This document shows positions 43,701 through 58,700 of a stretch of 64,000 bases of DNA, piece by piece. Within the stretch, counting starts at the first letter, position 1; every line of letters begins with the position of its first letter. Made by a program: the position numbers and the translations under genes. Source of the DNA: Pleurostoma richardsiae (taxonomy: Eukaryota; Ascomycota; Sordariomycetes; Calosphaeriales; Pleurostomataceae); the NCBI GenBank assembly GCA_030052745.1, contig JANBVO010000037.1, positions 186,001-250,000 on the forward strand, written 5' to 3'. The notes under the pieces were generated by a model, which saw only the letters and a list, made by a program, of their open reading frames with translations, had not been told where the DNA came from and ran no database searches.

Positions 43701-46700
43701 AGCCATGGGCGACATGGGCCTAAGGTAAGCCGCACGCACCGGCGAGGCCCTGCACCGTACGAGGCACGGTGCGGCTGGGGGGTACGTACTTGTACTTTTA
43801 CCTCCTCCCCGTGCCGGTTTTCCCTCCTCCTCGTCGGTGGCTGTCCGTCCCCTACAGAACCAGAACCAGAGCCAGAAAACGCTTCGATGCGCCTCTCACG
43901 CCTCGCACGCCTCTTTGCTTGCTTGTCTCACCGTCTGTTCGCTCGCCCAGCAATCTGGATACACCGCCCGCTGCATTGTTGGACAGCGACCGCCGGGCAT
44001 TGACGAATTGCCGCATCAAGAGCACCGATCGCCGAACTTATTGGCCAGCCAGGCATATTGAATACTGCAACTGCATACACACACTCTCTCTCTCTCTCAC
44101 GCACAGCAATCACCGCGTGTAACCATCCGTACTCTGTACTCCGCTCTCCTCTGTACCTCCGCTGACAGCGAGGTCGGCGACGATTTGGAGATGAATGATC
44201 GATCAATGAACAGCCTCACAGCGAAGGTCAAAGGATCCCGGTCGGTCATGTCCGGACTGCCCGGAGAGAGTCGGGTTGCCGTAGCGTGTAGCGTGTAGCG
44301 TGAGACTCAGACACCTGGGGGCGCGTGCCTCGCATAAAGGTAATGGGAACGCGGAACTCACTCCATGGCCGTTACGGATACCACGATTTGATCATGATGA
44401 TAACGACAGCCGCCTGCAAAATGACACTTTTGGTTTCCTGACAGGACTAGGCCGGCTGGCGCTTGTCGAGATGGGGGCAAGTCGCCCTGCCCAGTCGGGT
44501 CCCCCTTGGTCCTCGATGAAACGGCACAGAGACGCAGCTCCGGCAGTTTTGCTCCCGACTGCGCGACTGCATCGTGTGGTTTCTTCTGGCAGCATCAGGA
44601 AAGAGCGTCCAGGGATCAGTCGCAGTAAATGATGGGGCCGTACGGTCCATGCAGCACGGGTTGCATTGCGTGATGCGGGCGCTGGGCGAGACCGACCATC
44701 GAAATGCAATACTCACCTCCGTACTCTGTGGACGGGAGTCCATGGAAGCGCATCCATGCAGTCCGCGCTCCGCAGTGTAGGTACATGTACTTGACGGAGC
44801 GCTCACATTGTAGTGTAGACTGCACAGCACCGGGCCACACACACAAAGACCTCCCATCCGTGGGTAATGACGTCGCCGGTGAAATGCTCGCTTGCTAACG
44901 AGGCGCCTCTCCCTCTTTTGGCTTCTCCCAACCAAAAGTGTGTCTCTCTTCTCCGCATGGAAGCATGGAAGCCACACTCAAATCCTCCCTCGTCTCTCCC
45001 CGCGATTGACAAACCGCTTGTCTCCAGGTCTCCAGAGTCTCCTGCTTTGTGGTTCATTCCAGCCTCTGGGGAACTTGTCTCCAAGAATCTTCCGCTTAAC
45101 ACGACAGCCATCTCGAAAGGCCGGGTTCGTGCTAGCGCCCAGACTGTGGCTTGGCCCCCTTGGCCAACGGTTCGCAGCGCGGGCCCCGAGTCCGTCCGTC
45201 ACACCGTTTTCGCAGCTCGCTTAACCTGACCGATCGCTTCACCGTGCCAGTGGCATTCTTTGTCCTTTTGTCTCTTGTCTACAATGGCGTGTTTTTTGAA
45301 GGAGCTACCGCCGCCAGACTACAAGACTCGTGCCCGTCGAGCTCTCCGAAGAATATGCTCATGGAGGACGCCGGTCGGTGTTTGAACGACTTGCCGAAAG
45401 GCGACCGGCCATGAGTAAGGCCCGTGACCCGTCCTTGCTGTTGGCCGGAGGACAATCGTTTCAGGGGAAGCGCCATCCTAGCGTGTGTTCGCCGCCGGCC
45501 ATGTTGCTCGGGATGGGAACCCCGATATCACGAAACTGCCCTTTTCCTCTTCCTCTCGGCTCCGTCTCAGTAGACGCCGCTCGGCTGTGGCACCTCCTCG
45601 CGTCCGACACTGTATTGCCGGCGCCTCCACAGCGTGATATCCATTATCAAGCGCTTTTTTTGTGTGAAGCTCGCTGGCAGCTTGTCCTGAGTTTGGTTGA
45701 GACGGCTAATCCCATAACGGCAAGCTGATTTGCCCCTGTGGCTGCAGCCGGCGCGGGAATGTTGGCGAGGGAGGCAAAATGCACAGTAAGACTGATAAGC
45801 CGGCGGGCAAAGGGTCCCCCGACGTGAAACGGACACGATTGGGGACGGACGCCGTCCGACACCGGTGCTAGCCTGGTACCGGCCGGCAGTCACCATCATC
45901 ACCTCCCTTAGATAAGCGGACTACCTATCTACTCAAAGACGCGTCTAGTACCGTACTGCCGACCGCCGACCGTTCATGATGGATGACACCACTGCAGCTC
46001 CGCCCGCGGTGGAGTAATTATCATGAACCGTGGCCCAGACTGGAAGGCAAGATCTGGTGGATACTGTCAATTGAAGACGTGCGTGCCGCGGCACCGAATC
46101 CATTCTCAGCTCAGCGCCGGGAGTCGCACGCACAGAAAGCACTCTCCACTCGATGCGAGCAGCGCCACAGGAGGCGTTTTAATTCAATGCAACAATGCGT
46201 TTCTGCCGATCTGTCCAATCTCCGCTGCCCCAACAGGCCCGTGCAAGCACAGACGCAGGCCCCCGCCGGCCGACTTGATAGGCCGGCGGCGGCAGGGAAC
46301 CTGGCTGTCTCGTACTAGAACGGGTAGAGTTTTCCTAGCCCTGTCAGTTTCGATGCTACGAGGCCCAGCGGCTCAAGCAACGAATTCGAGGCATCGAGAT
46401 CTGCCGTGCCTATCCGCCGCCATCGAGGCTTTACATAATATATCCGGCCTGACTATTGATGGGAGCTACGACTAGGAAGTCCTGAGTTCCAGCCTCTTGA
46501 CCCTAATATAACAGTCTGCCTTGGCGACGTAGCTCTTTGTGCAGCAGGCTTGGATTGGACGGTCGCCGGGCGTGGTGAGAGTGGACCGCTCCCATTAGCT
46601 ACAAGTCCTCCCAGTGCCAACACTTTGATGGGCTGTTTCGCCTCCTGTGGTGAGAGTGTGTCCTGCTCGTCGTACATACTCTCATCTTACGACTCGTGTC

Positions 46701-49700
46701 TGCAGAACAGAAGTCACCACCGCCGTTCCGCAGCCTGGACGTCTCATTCTCCCTCATTACCTAAGTCTCCATAAAACTTCCCCGTGGTTCACAACAGGGA
46801 CCTCTGCGGGGAGGAGGAGAAAGTTTCAACCGGCCCCCTGGGGGGAAATATCTGCCTCCGGACTTTTCGAGCTTGCTAAGTGAGCGTTATTAGGTAATCT
46901 ACCTGACTCGTTTCCCTTGACTCTGGTCTGATGCTATCCGCACGCCTCCTGGCGGCCGGCACCGACTACTCACTACCACAGTACGCAGTACCTGACTAGA
47001 GTGCTACCTACCACTATCGGGGCTCCTTGCCGTGCCACTGCCGGACGCTCACTGGCGCGGCGACAGAGCTGCTAGCTGGCGGCACCGGCTCTCGTTACCT
47101 CACGGATGATACCCGTCCAATCACTGCCAGAGGATCCTTTCCACATGAAGGGCTTGCTGAAACAGTCAATGTAGACTTCCTGCGGAGTAATATACCTACG
47201 CTCGAAGAAAGCAGAGATCGCCTGCCTGACTTCCTCTTGTTGAGGGAACGCCATTTTCGCAATTTATACGTGCAGGATCTATTTTGCGGCATGCAGAGTC
47301 GCATGCATATATAGCTGCCGCCGCCACAGATATTTCCACAGCCTGCCGCTTCGTATTTGCTTATTTGCTTATCATGGACAAGAGCGAGAGACAAAAGGGC
47401 CACTAAAAAGTCGAAGACGGCGTTAGATTGGATGGTAAACTAGACTTTTGAGGCTCAACAGGCAAGGTGATTGGCTCGTCTACCTTGCCCGGCCACAGAC
47501 CCTGCTTGGCCTGTTCCCCCCCCCTTGATGATGGATCTCTGTCTGCACTGGACGCCATACCACAGAAACACATGCGATAGATAAATGGTAAAATTCCGAT
47601 GCAAGGCGGCTGCGAATATAAGATTACGTGAGGAGATATCAAAGCATACACCACAGAGTACGGATTAGAGTAGATATCTCTCCTCACATCTCTCGCTACG
47701 GATGGCTGCACCTGTCAATCGCCGGCCTGGCCGGCATTCACACGCTTTCCGACAGTTGTTCTCCTAAACCCCCACAGGTCCCGTACGAGCGCTGCACGCG
47801 TCACATCATCATGGTGCCCGCTGCTTCAAACTACGACGCTCCTCCCCCGCAGCAGTCACTGCGCTGATACAGTATGCGTGCCAGGCACTTTACGGATACT
47901 CTGCTCAACCTGCGGTGGTTGGACGCCAAGTCTCCCTGATCGTCACTGATAAGGCTCCGAAAGCGGCGGCGTGGAATCCTGCAGCATGGCTGGCAAGCTG
48001 GAGGATCGAATGGCATCAGATCATTCAGCACCCCTTACAAAGCCGATCCCCCATAAAATCGTCTCGCACAGTCCGCTCCGCATCCCTCTCACCGCCACGA
48101 TGAAGTGCTCCTCGAGCTCAGGAAGCTCCGGACACCAAGAGGTCGCGGGGTGATGTCCAGCGGACGTCGAGATCACACCAGGTGAGATCGGCACCCGGAG
48201 GCCCTTCCGGGCGGCGACAGATGAAACCCCACGCAACCAGCGGCGCGGGCAGCAAAGTGGGTAGAGCGCGACCGCGGGAGATAGGCCGCCACCCCTAAGG
48301 GATCGCTCGGTCACGATCACACGCGTTTCGCTAGAGCGGAGATCATCACGTCTGCCACGGGGGTTAGGGTGCTCTCGGTGAGCTTAAATCAAGGTCAAGC
48401 GATCGGTGGCCTCGTCAGCAATCGGCTGCTCGGATCAGGAATCACCTGATGAGCCTTGTCGTCAGCCCGTGCGGAGCGTGGATGATCGCATTCGCTGGCA
48501 GGTGGGCGTCCATTACGAGAGAATCATATGCTATCTACTGCCATGAAATGTTTCTGCTTGGAGATCAACAAGGTAGGCAAGTTTGGCCACTGCCTCAGCT
48601 GGTGCTGGCTGAGGGGATGCCTGCCGGAACGTACGGGAGAGGGATCGATGATCGATGATGGAAGACGGTGAATGAGTGAGCCTTTTGAATGGACCCCTCG
48701 GTGCCGACTCAGCCGTCCAACCCGCGCAAGACCCTGTTGATCACCAGCAGTATCGGAGGACTCGCCGTAACCAAAGCTCGTGCGGCACTTACGTCGCTTG
48801 CCTGTTTCACCTTGGGCCTTTTCAAGAGGAGAGGTTCGGAGGCGGTTCTCTCGAGTCGGACTCCGTTGGTAGGAATACCTCACCCGTAAGGTGGCAGGGA
48901 ACGGGCGTGCACCTGTGAGGCCTGATGTACCGATACATCTTGAACCAGGCCATTTCTGGCTGTTGCGTCTCCCACAGTCCGCCTCTGTCAGCCATCGGGC
49001 TCGCAGCCCTATCACACCAACAAGATTAATTGTTGGGGCATCCCAAAAAACCAGATGTTGTGCAGCTCGGCAAGAGATTCCATGCCCAAAATCGCCACTC
49101 CATATGTCCGTTGGATGCACTGTCGTTGAAGCAGAACTGACGGTGGCTTGCGTCTTCCTGCCAAGCCGTTGCAAAGGCTTCCATTTCTTCACCTCTTTGG
49201 CGAACGGAGACGAGGGATGAGCCCACATTTTTGACGCCCGCGCATCTTAATCCCAAATTAGCAGGACGATGCGTGCACACTGTGTGGTTTCTGCCCTGCG
49301 GGCTAAGCCTGATTGGGCGCATATAGCTGACTTTATGTTATCTTCAACTCTCGTCCGTCGATTCCATCTTTTCTCTGGCGCCGCACTAAGGGATTGTGCC
49401 ATGCAGATGCGTGGGGAGGCAGCGCCATCGCCATCGCGACGCACGTAACTTTGCTGCACGCTCTTGCCTCGAACAGGGCGTTTCGGCCGTCGCAGGTCCT
49501 TTGTTCTGCCTCCGACCTGCTCCTATCTTGCTCGGACGGGAAGGACCCTTGATGCGGCGCTCCAAGGGACGAGACGAGGTGGGGTGAGGACCCCTAGAGG
49601 CGCTCGTATCGCTCAGAGATTTTTTCTTCCCGTCGTCGCGGTTGTACGGAGTATATCTGCGCTCCAACCCTACTAAGAAGCTGGATGGGGCCTTCACCGC

Positions 49701-52700
49701 CTCGAAAAGGAGATAACGTCGCTCTTGCATTGTCGCCAGTGGCGATCGCAGGAGGTGTATCTGGCGGGATCTGACACGCAGGCCTGCCAGTGCCCGTGAT
49801 TGGTCTGGGTCGTTCGATGCGATCTCTCCTCAATTGTAACCTGTCTCTCGGCGCTCAATAACCTCAGATGCAGCGCGGGAAGACTAAGCAGTGCCTAAGC
49901 AAGAGAAGGGGATAAACCGGAGCGCATACATGGAATCATGTCCTTTGACAGCTGTCACTATCAGACCCCTTTGCGAGCTCCGGTTCATCCGCGCCCAGTT
50001 CGCGCCCATTGTCGGGATAGCGAAGGGTTCCACGCGGTCACCCCGGGCGTGCCTATACTCACTCCATTGTTACCAGCGATTTTTCGGCGACGCGCTCCTC
50101 TCCAGCAGCGGCCTAATTTTTGCCTTTGCTATCTCTGGGAGCACGGAGACGGAGCCACGGAATTCTGCCTGGCCCATGCTGGCGCTAAACGCAGGCAGGG
50201 CTGCGCAGGTGGCCGGCTCTTACGTAGCTGCTGATAGAGTGCAGGCGGCTAGGGGCTTGACAGCTTACTGACAGTCGACGAAGGAATGGTACGATGCTCC
50301 AAATGTCTTCCGTTTTCTTCTTCTTCTCCGGAATGTTCCCTCGCATGTGATGCTGTCATTCCCCCGGGACCCCGAGATTTGGATTCTTCAGCCTCCACTT
50401 GGTGGGGGAACATGGGGATGGCCTCATCATGAAGTTTTTCGTCAGGCCACGCCCCGCGCAGTCTAGGCCGGCCCCTCCCTTTTGGGCTGCGGTTCGCCGA
50501 TAAAGACCAGGAGGTCGGAGATTGATAAGGCGTGCCGGCCGGGCCGGACGGACATTTTGGGGCGCCCGCTCCGACTTGCCCCTCCTCCACCCCTCCTACC
50601 CCCCCCAAAGCGAGCCATTGGCCAATAAGATGCCCTGTCTGGAGCACACCCCCCCGGGGCCGAGGTGTGGCTTTGCGGATTGCACCAGCCACAGATCTGG
50701 GTACGGGTCCCGAGCATGATTTGGCCAATGGGAAGCGGCGGCGAGAGCTTCAAGCTTCCCACCCACTGAGCATCGTCTTGCCTGCATCTCGTTCTCCGGA
50801 GCCCAGAGCAGCAAACTCCAGCCAACTTCCCCAGACATCTCCCCCAGGCCAAGAGGATGCTCCCCGCAGTGCTGCACTCCATCTTTGCGTCCTCGCTACC
50901 GCCCAGCTGTTTTAGCTTTCGAGATCTCCAAAGTCATCCAGACGTCAAACAGCGTCATCTGCTGCATATGTGTGCGAGCATAGCCCGCCTTCCCCTCAAT
51001 CTAGCCCTCCCCAGGTCCTCGTCTGGGGTGACTGCATGTCCTGCATAATGCCATTCCTGTGCCGTTTCCGGGCTGTCTCCCAGTCTCCCTCGGATAGGAC
51101 GGGTCTGTCACTCCTTCATCCTGGTGCATCCAGACTCCCGCCGCTGCTTCGGCTCCCTTCGAACCGTGTCGTCCAACACAGTGAAGGGTGACAGCAATCG
51201 CTGCTTGGGAGGGAGCGTGGAAGAGGCTGTCGCGGCCAGAAGGTATGATAAGCATGCTGGACAGCGGTATTGCTTTAATCGACGTGCTGCAGCAGCCCAC
51301 TTGGCCATATGCAACTTCGCTCAGCTTTCCCCGGTCTACGCACAATTGCGGCGGGGAGGGAGGGTAAAACGCTCCCTGGGGGCCGACACGAAGTGGGAGT
51401 GTGACCGCCGGGCGGGGCCAATCCAGCATGGACTCCTGGACGCGCATCAAGCGTTGCAGCGCCGAGAGGATTCGAGGACTCAAGGGAGGGGATGGGGATT
51501 CTTGCAGCCATTCTGAAAATCCCATGTAAAGTCCTAGCCATTCGCTTGACTCTAGGCTAGCTGGCTTCCCCTTCATACCTCCTGTACGTCGTTGCCCCGC
51601 CCCGGAGACCGTCGGCGGGCCGTTCTGACTTCGGATCTCCGCCGATAATTTTGGCGAGCGCCAAGAGAATCTCTCCCCTGATGGATTATCAGGGACGAGC
51701 CGTGAATTGCAAAGCAGGGACCGGCACATCGCTCGATCGACAACGGGAAGCGGGCGGCTTTGCGCGCCGGTGCCTGGAAGAAGGAGAGCTGTCAAGTCCT
51801 GACACATTGACGATCCCTTGACGACGGGAGGGCAGCACCCCCCTCCACGACCATGGACACCGCTCTGAGGATGGAAGGGGATGGTGAGTTGGCTGGCCTC
51901 CTTCGTTCAAAAGGTGTGGTATCCTGTTTTGTCTCTTCGATGTACACGGAGGGCGGACGTTGGCGCATATCTCGACTTGTAGTCTACAGCGACCCCGGTC
52001 GATGCCGGTGCACTAGGTGAGCAATGCTTGCTCCCCGGCCCCACCCCCGAGCATGGGCTTACGAGTGGACCTTGCGAGTCTCGACCAGCGGCCCCGCTGA
52101 TCGACGAGAGCTGTTGCCCGGTTCGGCTGGGGACGTGGCCGCACAGCGAGGGTGAAGGCATGGCAGCCAATGGCAACGAGGACAGACGCTTCTCCGACTC
52201 GAAAAGAGCTCTGTTAGCCTTCTATTGGCCCGGTGAAGCTGGCAGGCTGCTGGTTGGCGAGAGAAAGATATTGGGAACCGCGTCTGTGACGGCGGCGCTG
52301 GTGCGCAAGAGCTGTCTGCTTGCAGCCCGCTATATGCAACGGCGCTGGTGTGCCCAAGACCGATTATTAGTCACTGACTCGAGCAGCAGGCGGAGTGGTC
52401 GAGGTGAATGGCGCATGCAATGCATGCATCCCATCCGGCATCCACCTTCGACACGGGCTGGCCTCAGTTTGAGATGTCTAGAGAGACAGAGTTTTCTCTC
52501 TCCGCACTGTCCTCGCTTGATCCCCAGCTTTTTTCTTGTACCCCAGCAAACAAAGGCGAACACGAACTGGAGGTGGATCAAGAGAAGGACTCGAAGCTCC
52601 GCCAACGGGTCGGCTACCCGACACTGATCCATGCGATGCGATGCATTCCACCCCTTGTTTGCTCGCTGCAGCAACGACGCCTGGGTTGACCTAAAGGGGA

Positions 52701-55700
52701 TCTCCTTGACATCGTGACGGGTGCATGGTCTCACCAGTCGGCTGCTCTGGCCCCTGGTCTGCCTAGGGCTTGAAGACCTCAGGGGAGAAGCGAAGGGGTG
52801 CTTTGCTCAAATTATTGTTGGGAATCCTCGAGCAATTCTTTCTGCCCACGGACAACAGCCTTGCCTGGAACGGGCTAGTGGAACTCCCGCGATGGAGGGC
52901 GTTGGTCGTCAATGACGTCGCGATGCGTTTCATGGCCGTTGGCTCTCATCGGGCATTTGGCTGGCGAGATCGATCGGTGCCGGCGTCGAGCTGCTGTAGC
53001 CCCCTTTCGCATACCTATATAGCAAGGCTCGTCGAGCGGACTGCAGCACCGCACGGCCCGCTAAAGGCGCCGTCGGCTCCGCTAATGCGCAGCGCGGTTG
53101 CAGGGCAGCTACGGGGCCTTTTTGGCTCTACACTCCACTGGAATTCCTTGGTCGATGCGACATTCTCGTCTGGTCGACGTTCCAGAGAGTTTAGGAAGGC
53201 GAGGCAGGTGCGGGAAATGAATGAGAGAAAACCATTCTCACCGCTATTGTCCTGCTATGGGGATCATGGCCAGCTCGTACGAATGTACAACGGCATGGAA
53301 ATAGAGCATTCTTTCTCTCTCCCCTTGCCTGCTCCTTTGCGACGCCGGGCTCAAAGATCCCCCGGCCTGGCGCCGGACTGAGCTACTAGAGCCAAGGTGG
53401 GCGCCTAGGTGCTCAAACCCGCTTCTCCATGGAGGCTGACAAACGCCCTGCCTTGCTGATGACGTGAGAGGACAATACCGCAATTTTTAATGAGATCTTG
53501 ATGCCATCATACCTGCTTTGGAGAGAGAGCGCTCTAAAAGCAATGGGCATCAACTTGTTCCTTTGCAAGAGAGTTCTGTATAGAGCGCATACACGGAACA
53601 CACGGAACATTCGGCTCCTTGGAAATGAAAGCATTACAGGTTTTGCTACAGGCTAGCCGGACTCCGAAGCTGTCACTCAGACTTGGTCTTCCAAGGCCGG
53701 TCCGTGTCGATCAGCGTGGGAGTCACCAGGCACAAATCTGGGAATCTCATCCAACTGTGTGTGTGTACGGATCATCGTCTTTCTGTTTGCCACTCGGCCC
53801 ATCCCGAGCGAGCAGTCGTCCATCCCCCTAGATCTCCGCCTTTCCTGTCATCAGTGTTGATCTATCCGTGATGTACTCGCGCCTACAGTATGGCACGCTG
53901 GGCTGACAGTCCGTCTCGTGTCCCTGACCTTGGCCTGATTCTCCAAATTCCTGTTTGTTTTCTCCAAATTCTTCCCCTCTCATCGATCACGTTCTTTTCC
54001 CCGTACCTGAGCGCATGTCTCAGAGTCAGCCGCGACGAAGCCCACGCCCTGACGCGCAGGCACAGCGGTCCAGGTGACCTGCCCTTGCCTCACTCGCAGG
54101 CGTGACGGGGGAGTTTGCTTTCGAGAAAACAGGTCACGCTGAGGTCACGTTCTGCGCTACGGGCTGCAGTCGCGGGCGTGCCGGCAAGTTGCCTTGCCAA
54201 TCGCGACCCCCAGCCATTCCTACCGCCCGGACGGTTCTCTCCTGCTGCTTGCTGTCCTCGTCAGCTCGAAACAAGGAATCCCACCCCCGCACGACAAGGA
54301 GACGCCCACGCCATGAGGACGGCACGTCCGCCCCCCGGTTTGCTCGCGTGGCTCGTCGGCCGTCTCTGGTGGACGGTGAGAGGCTGGTGAAGGTTCCGAT
54401 CGTCTTGCTATTCATTGTCTTGTGACTGATTTCGGAGCAGCAAATCTCCTTGATTCTGGGCGATGCTCAAGGCACGGGCGAAGGTCCGCACTGTGCCGCC
54501 TGCGCTAGCTTCTAGCCGCCTTTGAGGACTCAAGCCACAGAAGGCAGACAGTGCTGGCTGTTGGCTGCTGCCCTGGAACCGTGCTTTATGGTGTGGCAGC
54601 CGTAAATGGCGGTGAGGCACCGCACCGCGCTGCCTGTCCGCCCTTGCGGCTGATCGCCACGCGATGCCACTGCTTTGGGCGAACGTTGGGTACCCACGTA
54701 CCTACTTACACGCGGCCTCGAGGCTGAGAGCCACGTCTCTTGGTCTTCTGGGAGCGGAGGCTTGTCGGCTATCATAGCGTCCTCAACAATTCTCTGTCTG
54801 GATCTCTTCCAGAGACTGTGTCAACAGTCAGACGGCCCAGGGCCTTTCGCTACTTGACAGCGCACAGGCGCCGGAGGAGGCTCCGCCATGTCGGTCTCAT
54901 CGCACGGCAAAAGTGGACCACGTCGCCGGAGGCACGTCCGGGTCCCCCACTGCGCACGCACCGGGGCGTCCACGGCCATTCTACGAGATACCTCTGTGTT
55001 CAGCGAAGGGTGGTTGCTAGCCGCCTGCGATGGAACGAGCTCATCTCCCCGTGCGTGATACATGTCCCGCGATGTCGGAGTGCGCTGTCTGCCAACCCGT
55101 GTCATGATAGCTTGATTAGTAGCGCGAGGCCGTCAAGTGACGGGTGTGAGCTGCTGTGCTGTTTGCACGAAGGAATGTACATGGGGACAGTGAACTCCTC
55201 GGGTACGACGCCTGTCGTGGTGTTTCATGGTTGTGTGAGACAATGACGGCTGTGTGCCCGAGGCTTTCGGGTGTAGGTCCGGACCTGTTGATGGCCTCGC
55301 GAGACTCCTTACCACTCGGGCGGCGCAGCTGCCTCATGGCCACGCCACTGGATTGTACGAGAAAGCAGAAGCTTGTCTTCCCCCGAACTTCGATGTTGGG
55401 AGGTCATGAGGCTCTGTCTGGCGTCGAGCACCAGTTGCACCTTTCGCTCGTCTCCTGGAGTGCGCCGGCCTTGCGTGGACGGAGGATCTGTCACCCACGA
55501 CTGTTTCCGGTTGGTGTGCCCGGGTCCTTGCAAGTGGTCAGGAACTACAACCTCCCATCTCACAATGTGGCTCCAAAACTACCCGCGTACCGGCAGTGGC
55601 ATAGACGACTCCTCTAGGTAATATCATGGCAGTTCCACGAGGAGTATAACTGTCATCTAGGCATCTATACTCCGGTTTCTCCCGTTCGCTTGTTACGTCC

Positions 55701-58700
55701 CAGACAAGGTCCATGGGAGACATATTGGCTTCACTGTTGTGCGACAGGACGGTCTGTCAGGTTTGGTTTACAGCATGAGCGGGTCCTTTCCTTCCTCTTT
55801 CCTCTTCGCAGCCTATGCTCACCTCCACGCAATTCGCCTGCTACTCTCAGTAAGGGGCGGACGCCGTGCCAGTCAGCCGGCTGGTCATGGGGTCGATGGT
55901 TCACGCCCCTCGTCAATATGCAACTGCATGGAGACACATTTGAGGACGAGGAGTGGGCGGATATTGGACATCCCCCGCAATGCACGGGGCTGTCAAGACG
56001 CGTTTCACAGCGCCGCTTTTGCAGCGGGCGCGACAGGTTTGACGCCTGCCCGACATTGTCTCCGTTTTATTAGGCCAACAAGCCTAGTGCATCCGGTGCG
56101 AACGGCACTCGGCATGAGGGAGTGCGTTGACGAGCATAGTGCGAGCTGCAGTATGACTCTCGAGGGGCGAGGTTATTCGGAGTACCGGTACCAGTGACAG
56201 GAAAGTCCTGCGAGGGCCAGGACTACCCTAACGGCCGCGACTCCCTTTGTAGGGGGAGGTCATCACGAACGTGCATTAGTTGCCTCATTCCTCGATGCTG
56301 ACTTGCCGACAGCCGTCATCTGTCGGAAATGCTGCACATCACCAAGGAGAATCTCACATTCCCCGCATTCAGGGGACCCTAGGTGTCTCGACACCGACCA
56401 TGCTTCACTGTCGGTTCTCGCAAGGGCGCCGAGAAGCGGTCTCGTTCCGCCTTGCTTCATCCGGGGAGGTTAGCGTCCTCCACCTCATTCTGGAGAGGGA
56501 GCAAACATCCGAAGCGGAGGCGTCTCTCCCGCCAAGTGGTTGGGCCAAGGGGGGCGCCCGGGGTCCCAAGGAGCGGGGAAGGAGGACGATGCGGAGAACT
56601 TTCTCAGCAAACCTGCGCGATCCTACCGGAGATGCTATCTCTCCCTGGGGACGCCAAAGGTGACAAGACACAAACGTAAGCGCCACTCGTCCGAGTTGCG
56701 CATGGCGCCGCGACGCCATCGTGGCGAGGATGTGACTAAAGATTGCCGTTTTCCTACAAGTCACCAAGGCGATGGCGTTCAGCCGCCCAGCCATGCTACG
56801 CTGGGCGGCCCAACCGCCCCTATCGGCGGCGACAGTGCCTTTGAGTTGCTCGGCGCTACGGCACGCTCATTGCCGGGGAGGACATATCGCCCCGGCCGGG
56901 TCGTGAAAACTCTGAGCTCCCTTCCAGAGGCCTGGACCGGCCGGGGTCACCCTATTTACGGCATTTGAACCGGGAAGATCGCCGCCTCCAGACGCGGGAG
57001 GGTGCGCCGGGGCGTGTCGCTCCTCCATCCAGTAGGGGGCGTTCATACTCTGCGGACCTGCCCCGGTGCTCCCAGAGCATACGGAGTAGTAATGGAAATG
57101 ATCACCGCCTATCCCCGGGCTAACTGTCGCTGCTTATCTCCACACCGCTCCCGGGGCGTGCATTAGGGGCGTTCGGGGTCAGCACGTTAAAAGCCTCTAT
57201 GCTGTTCCTGTTACTCTCGCTCAAATCCTCGTTTCCCCACACATCCTATATCAGAGCCCGGCCAAGACGGACTGCGGGTCTGGGGCGGTAAGACGCGGCG
57301 TTCCAGCGATGAGAGCTACTGGGAGAGGCATCGCAGGGCGGTCTTTTTGCGCTACTATCGGCAAGTGTATGGTACAGTACGAGCCCTGAGGTTCTGTTGA
57401 GGGAGTCCCTCCGGCTTGCCAAGTGGCGGGGCCTGGAGGTTGCTCTGCCACCTCATCTCCCATGCCGTTGAGAGAACCTAGGGAGGCATGGATAGCTACG
57501 CCACGGAAGCTGAAGGCTGCATCCCGCTGATGAAGCTAATCACGCCTCTTTCGAGCCCGCTTCACATCTAACCCGCCAGAGTTGGCCCGGGAAAGAGCGA
57601 AGCTTCTAGACAGCAGAGGACGTTCTACGGAGATGTTGATATCAGGATCGCTTTACTTAGCCCCTCGCCACATCATCGCGGCAGTTCCTAATAGCCTCCT
57701 CCCAGCCAGCCAGCCTCCTATCTACGAATGTCTGCCATCTGAGGTTTCCCTATCTCGGGTTGAGATCGGCGAACGGGAGTTGTGAAGGTCAAGGGCCTGC
57801 AGCTCACCCTAGGTCGTTCTCCAGCTGGCGGACATGGAGCTGCTGCCAGGAAAGCTCGATACGGCAGACATTTGAGTCTTCATGTGCCTGATTGGCAGAT
57901 ATTAGTTATTCTAGGCGGCGCCAATGCAAGCAAAGCTGCAGCAGACGTGCATCCATGCCTACTGGCCTCGTTTCAGTGACCGCAGTGCGTTGGGCCGCCA
58001 TTGGAGGAGATAGGGCCTGCGCGTTATCTTCCGATATTGCTAATGTGAGCTGGGGAGATACGCGGCCCTCCTTTACACGGCGCTGCTGTCGGGCAGTGTT
58101 TGCTGGCGGGACGCCGAGGAGAGAAGAGCAGATACCGAAGCGGCTGTGAACTGTCCTCCCCGTCCTGTCTTAGCACCCCGCTTCCCCGGATTTACCTGCG
58201 TTCTCGGCTGAGGGACACTGTCCGAGGCGGGAAAATCTGCTGCGTGTGGCGCTATTCCTTCTCAGCGGTCAGCGCTGTCGTGCGACGCTCACTGTATACT
58301 CGCAGCACGGACAGCGGAGGTCTCTCGACCTGAGATGGCTGGGCATTTCTGACCTACTTACTGCTACCACGGTCAGGGTGCGCTGAGGCGGACGGATGCT
58401 CTCAGAGCCTGCCTGCCTCACTGCTCGCCACATCATATCCCGACCTCAAGTGCGCCGCACGGAAAGCAGACCACGACACTCGCAGTTGTGAGATGTGACT
58501 TATGTGTCATGTTCAGCATCGGCGAGATGTTGAGTCTCGCCACCAGACATCCGCAGGACACGACATGCGCCCGTTCCTTTCATTGACTCTGTCCAAGACA
58601 CCGCGCGGGATTAGAAAGTCAGCCAGCGCGAAGGCTACGGAGCCGGGCGCCTTGCAAGCACTTTCGGCCTTGCCCTACGAGACCTCCGCTCTGTAGGTAT

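Noticed and set aside
51001-51807. 268-codon ATG-initiated frame in the gene-free region
   Set aside because: Low-complexity Pro/Ser/Arg composition and no recognisable domain. In about 18 kb of GC-rich DNA read in six frames one frame of this length is expected by chance.
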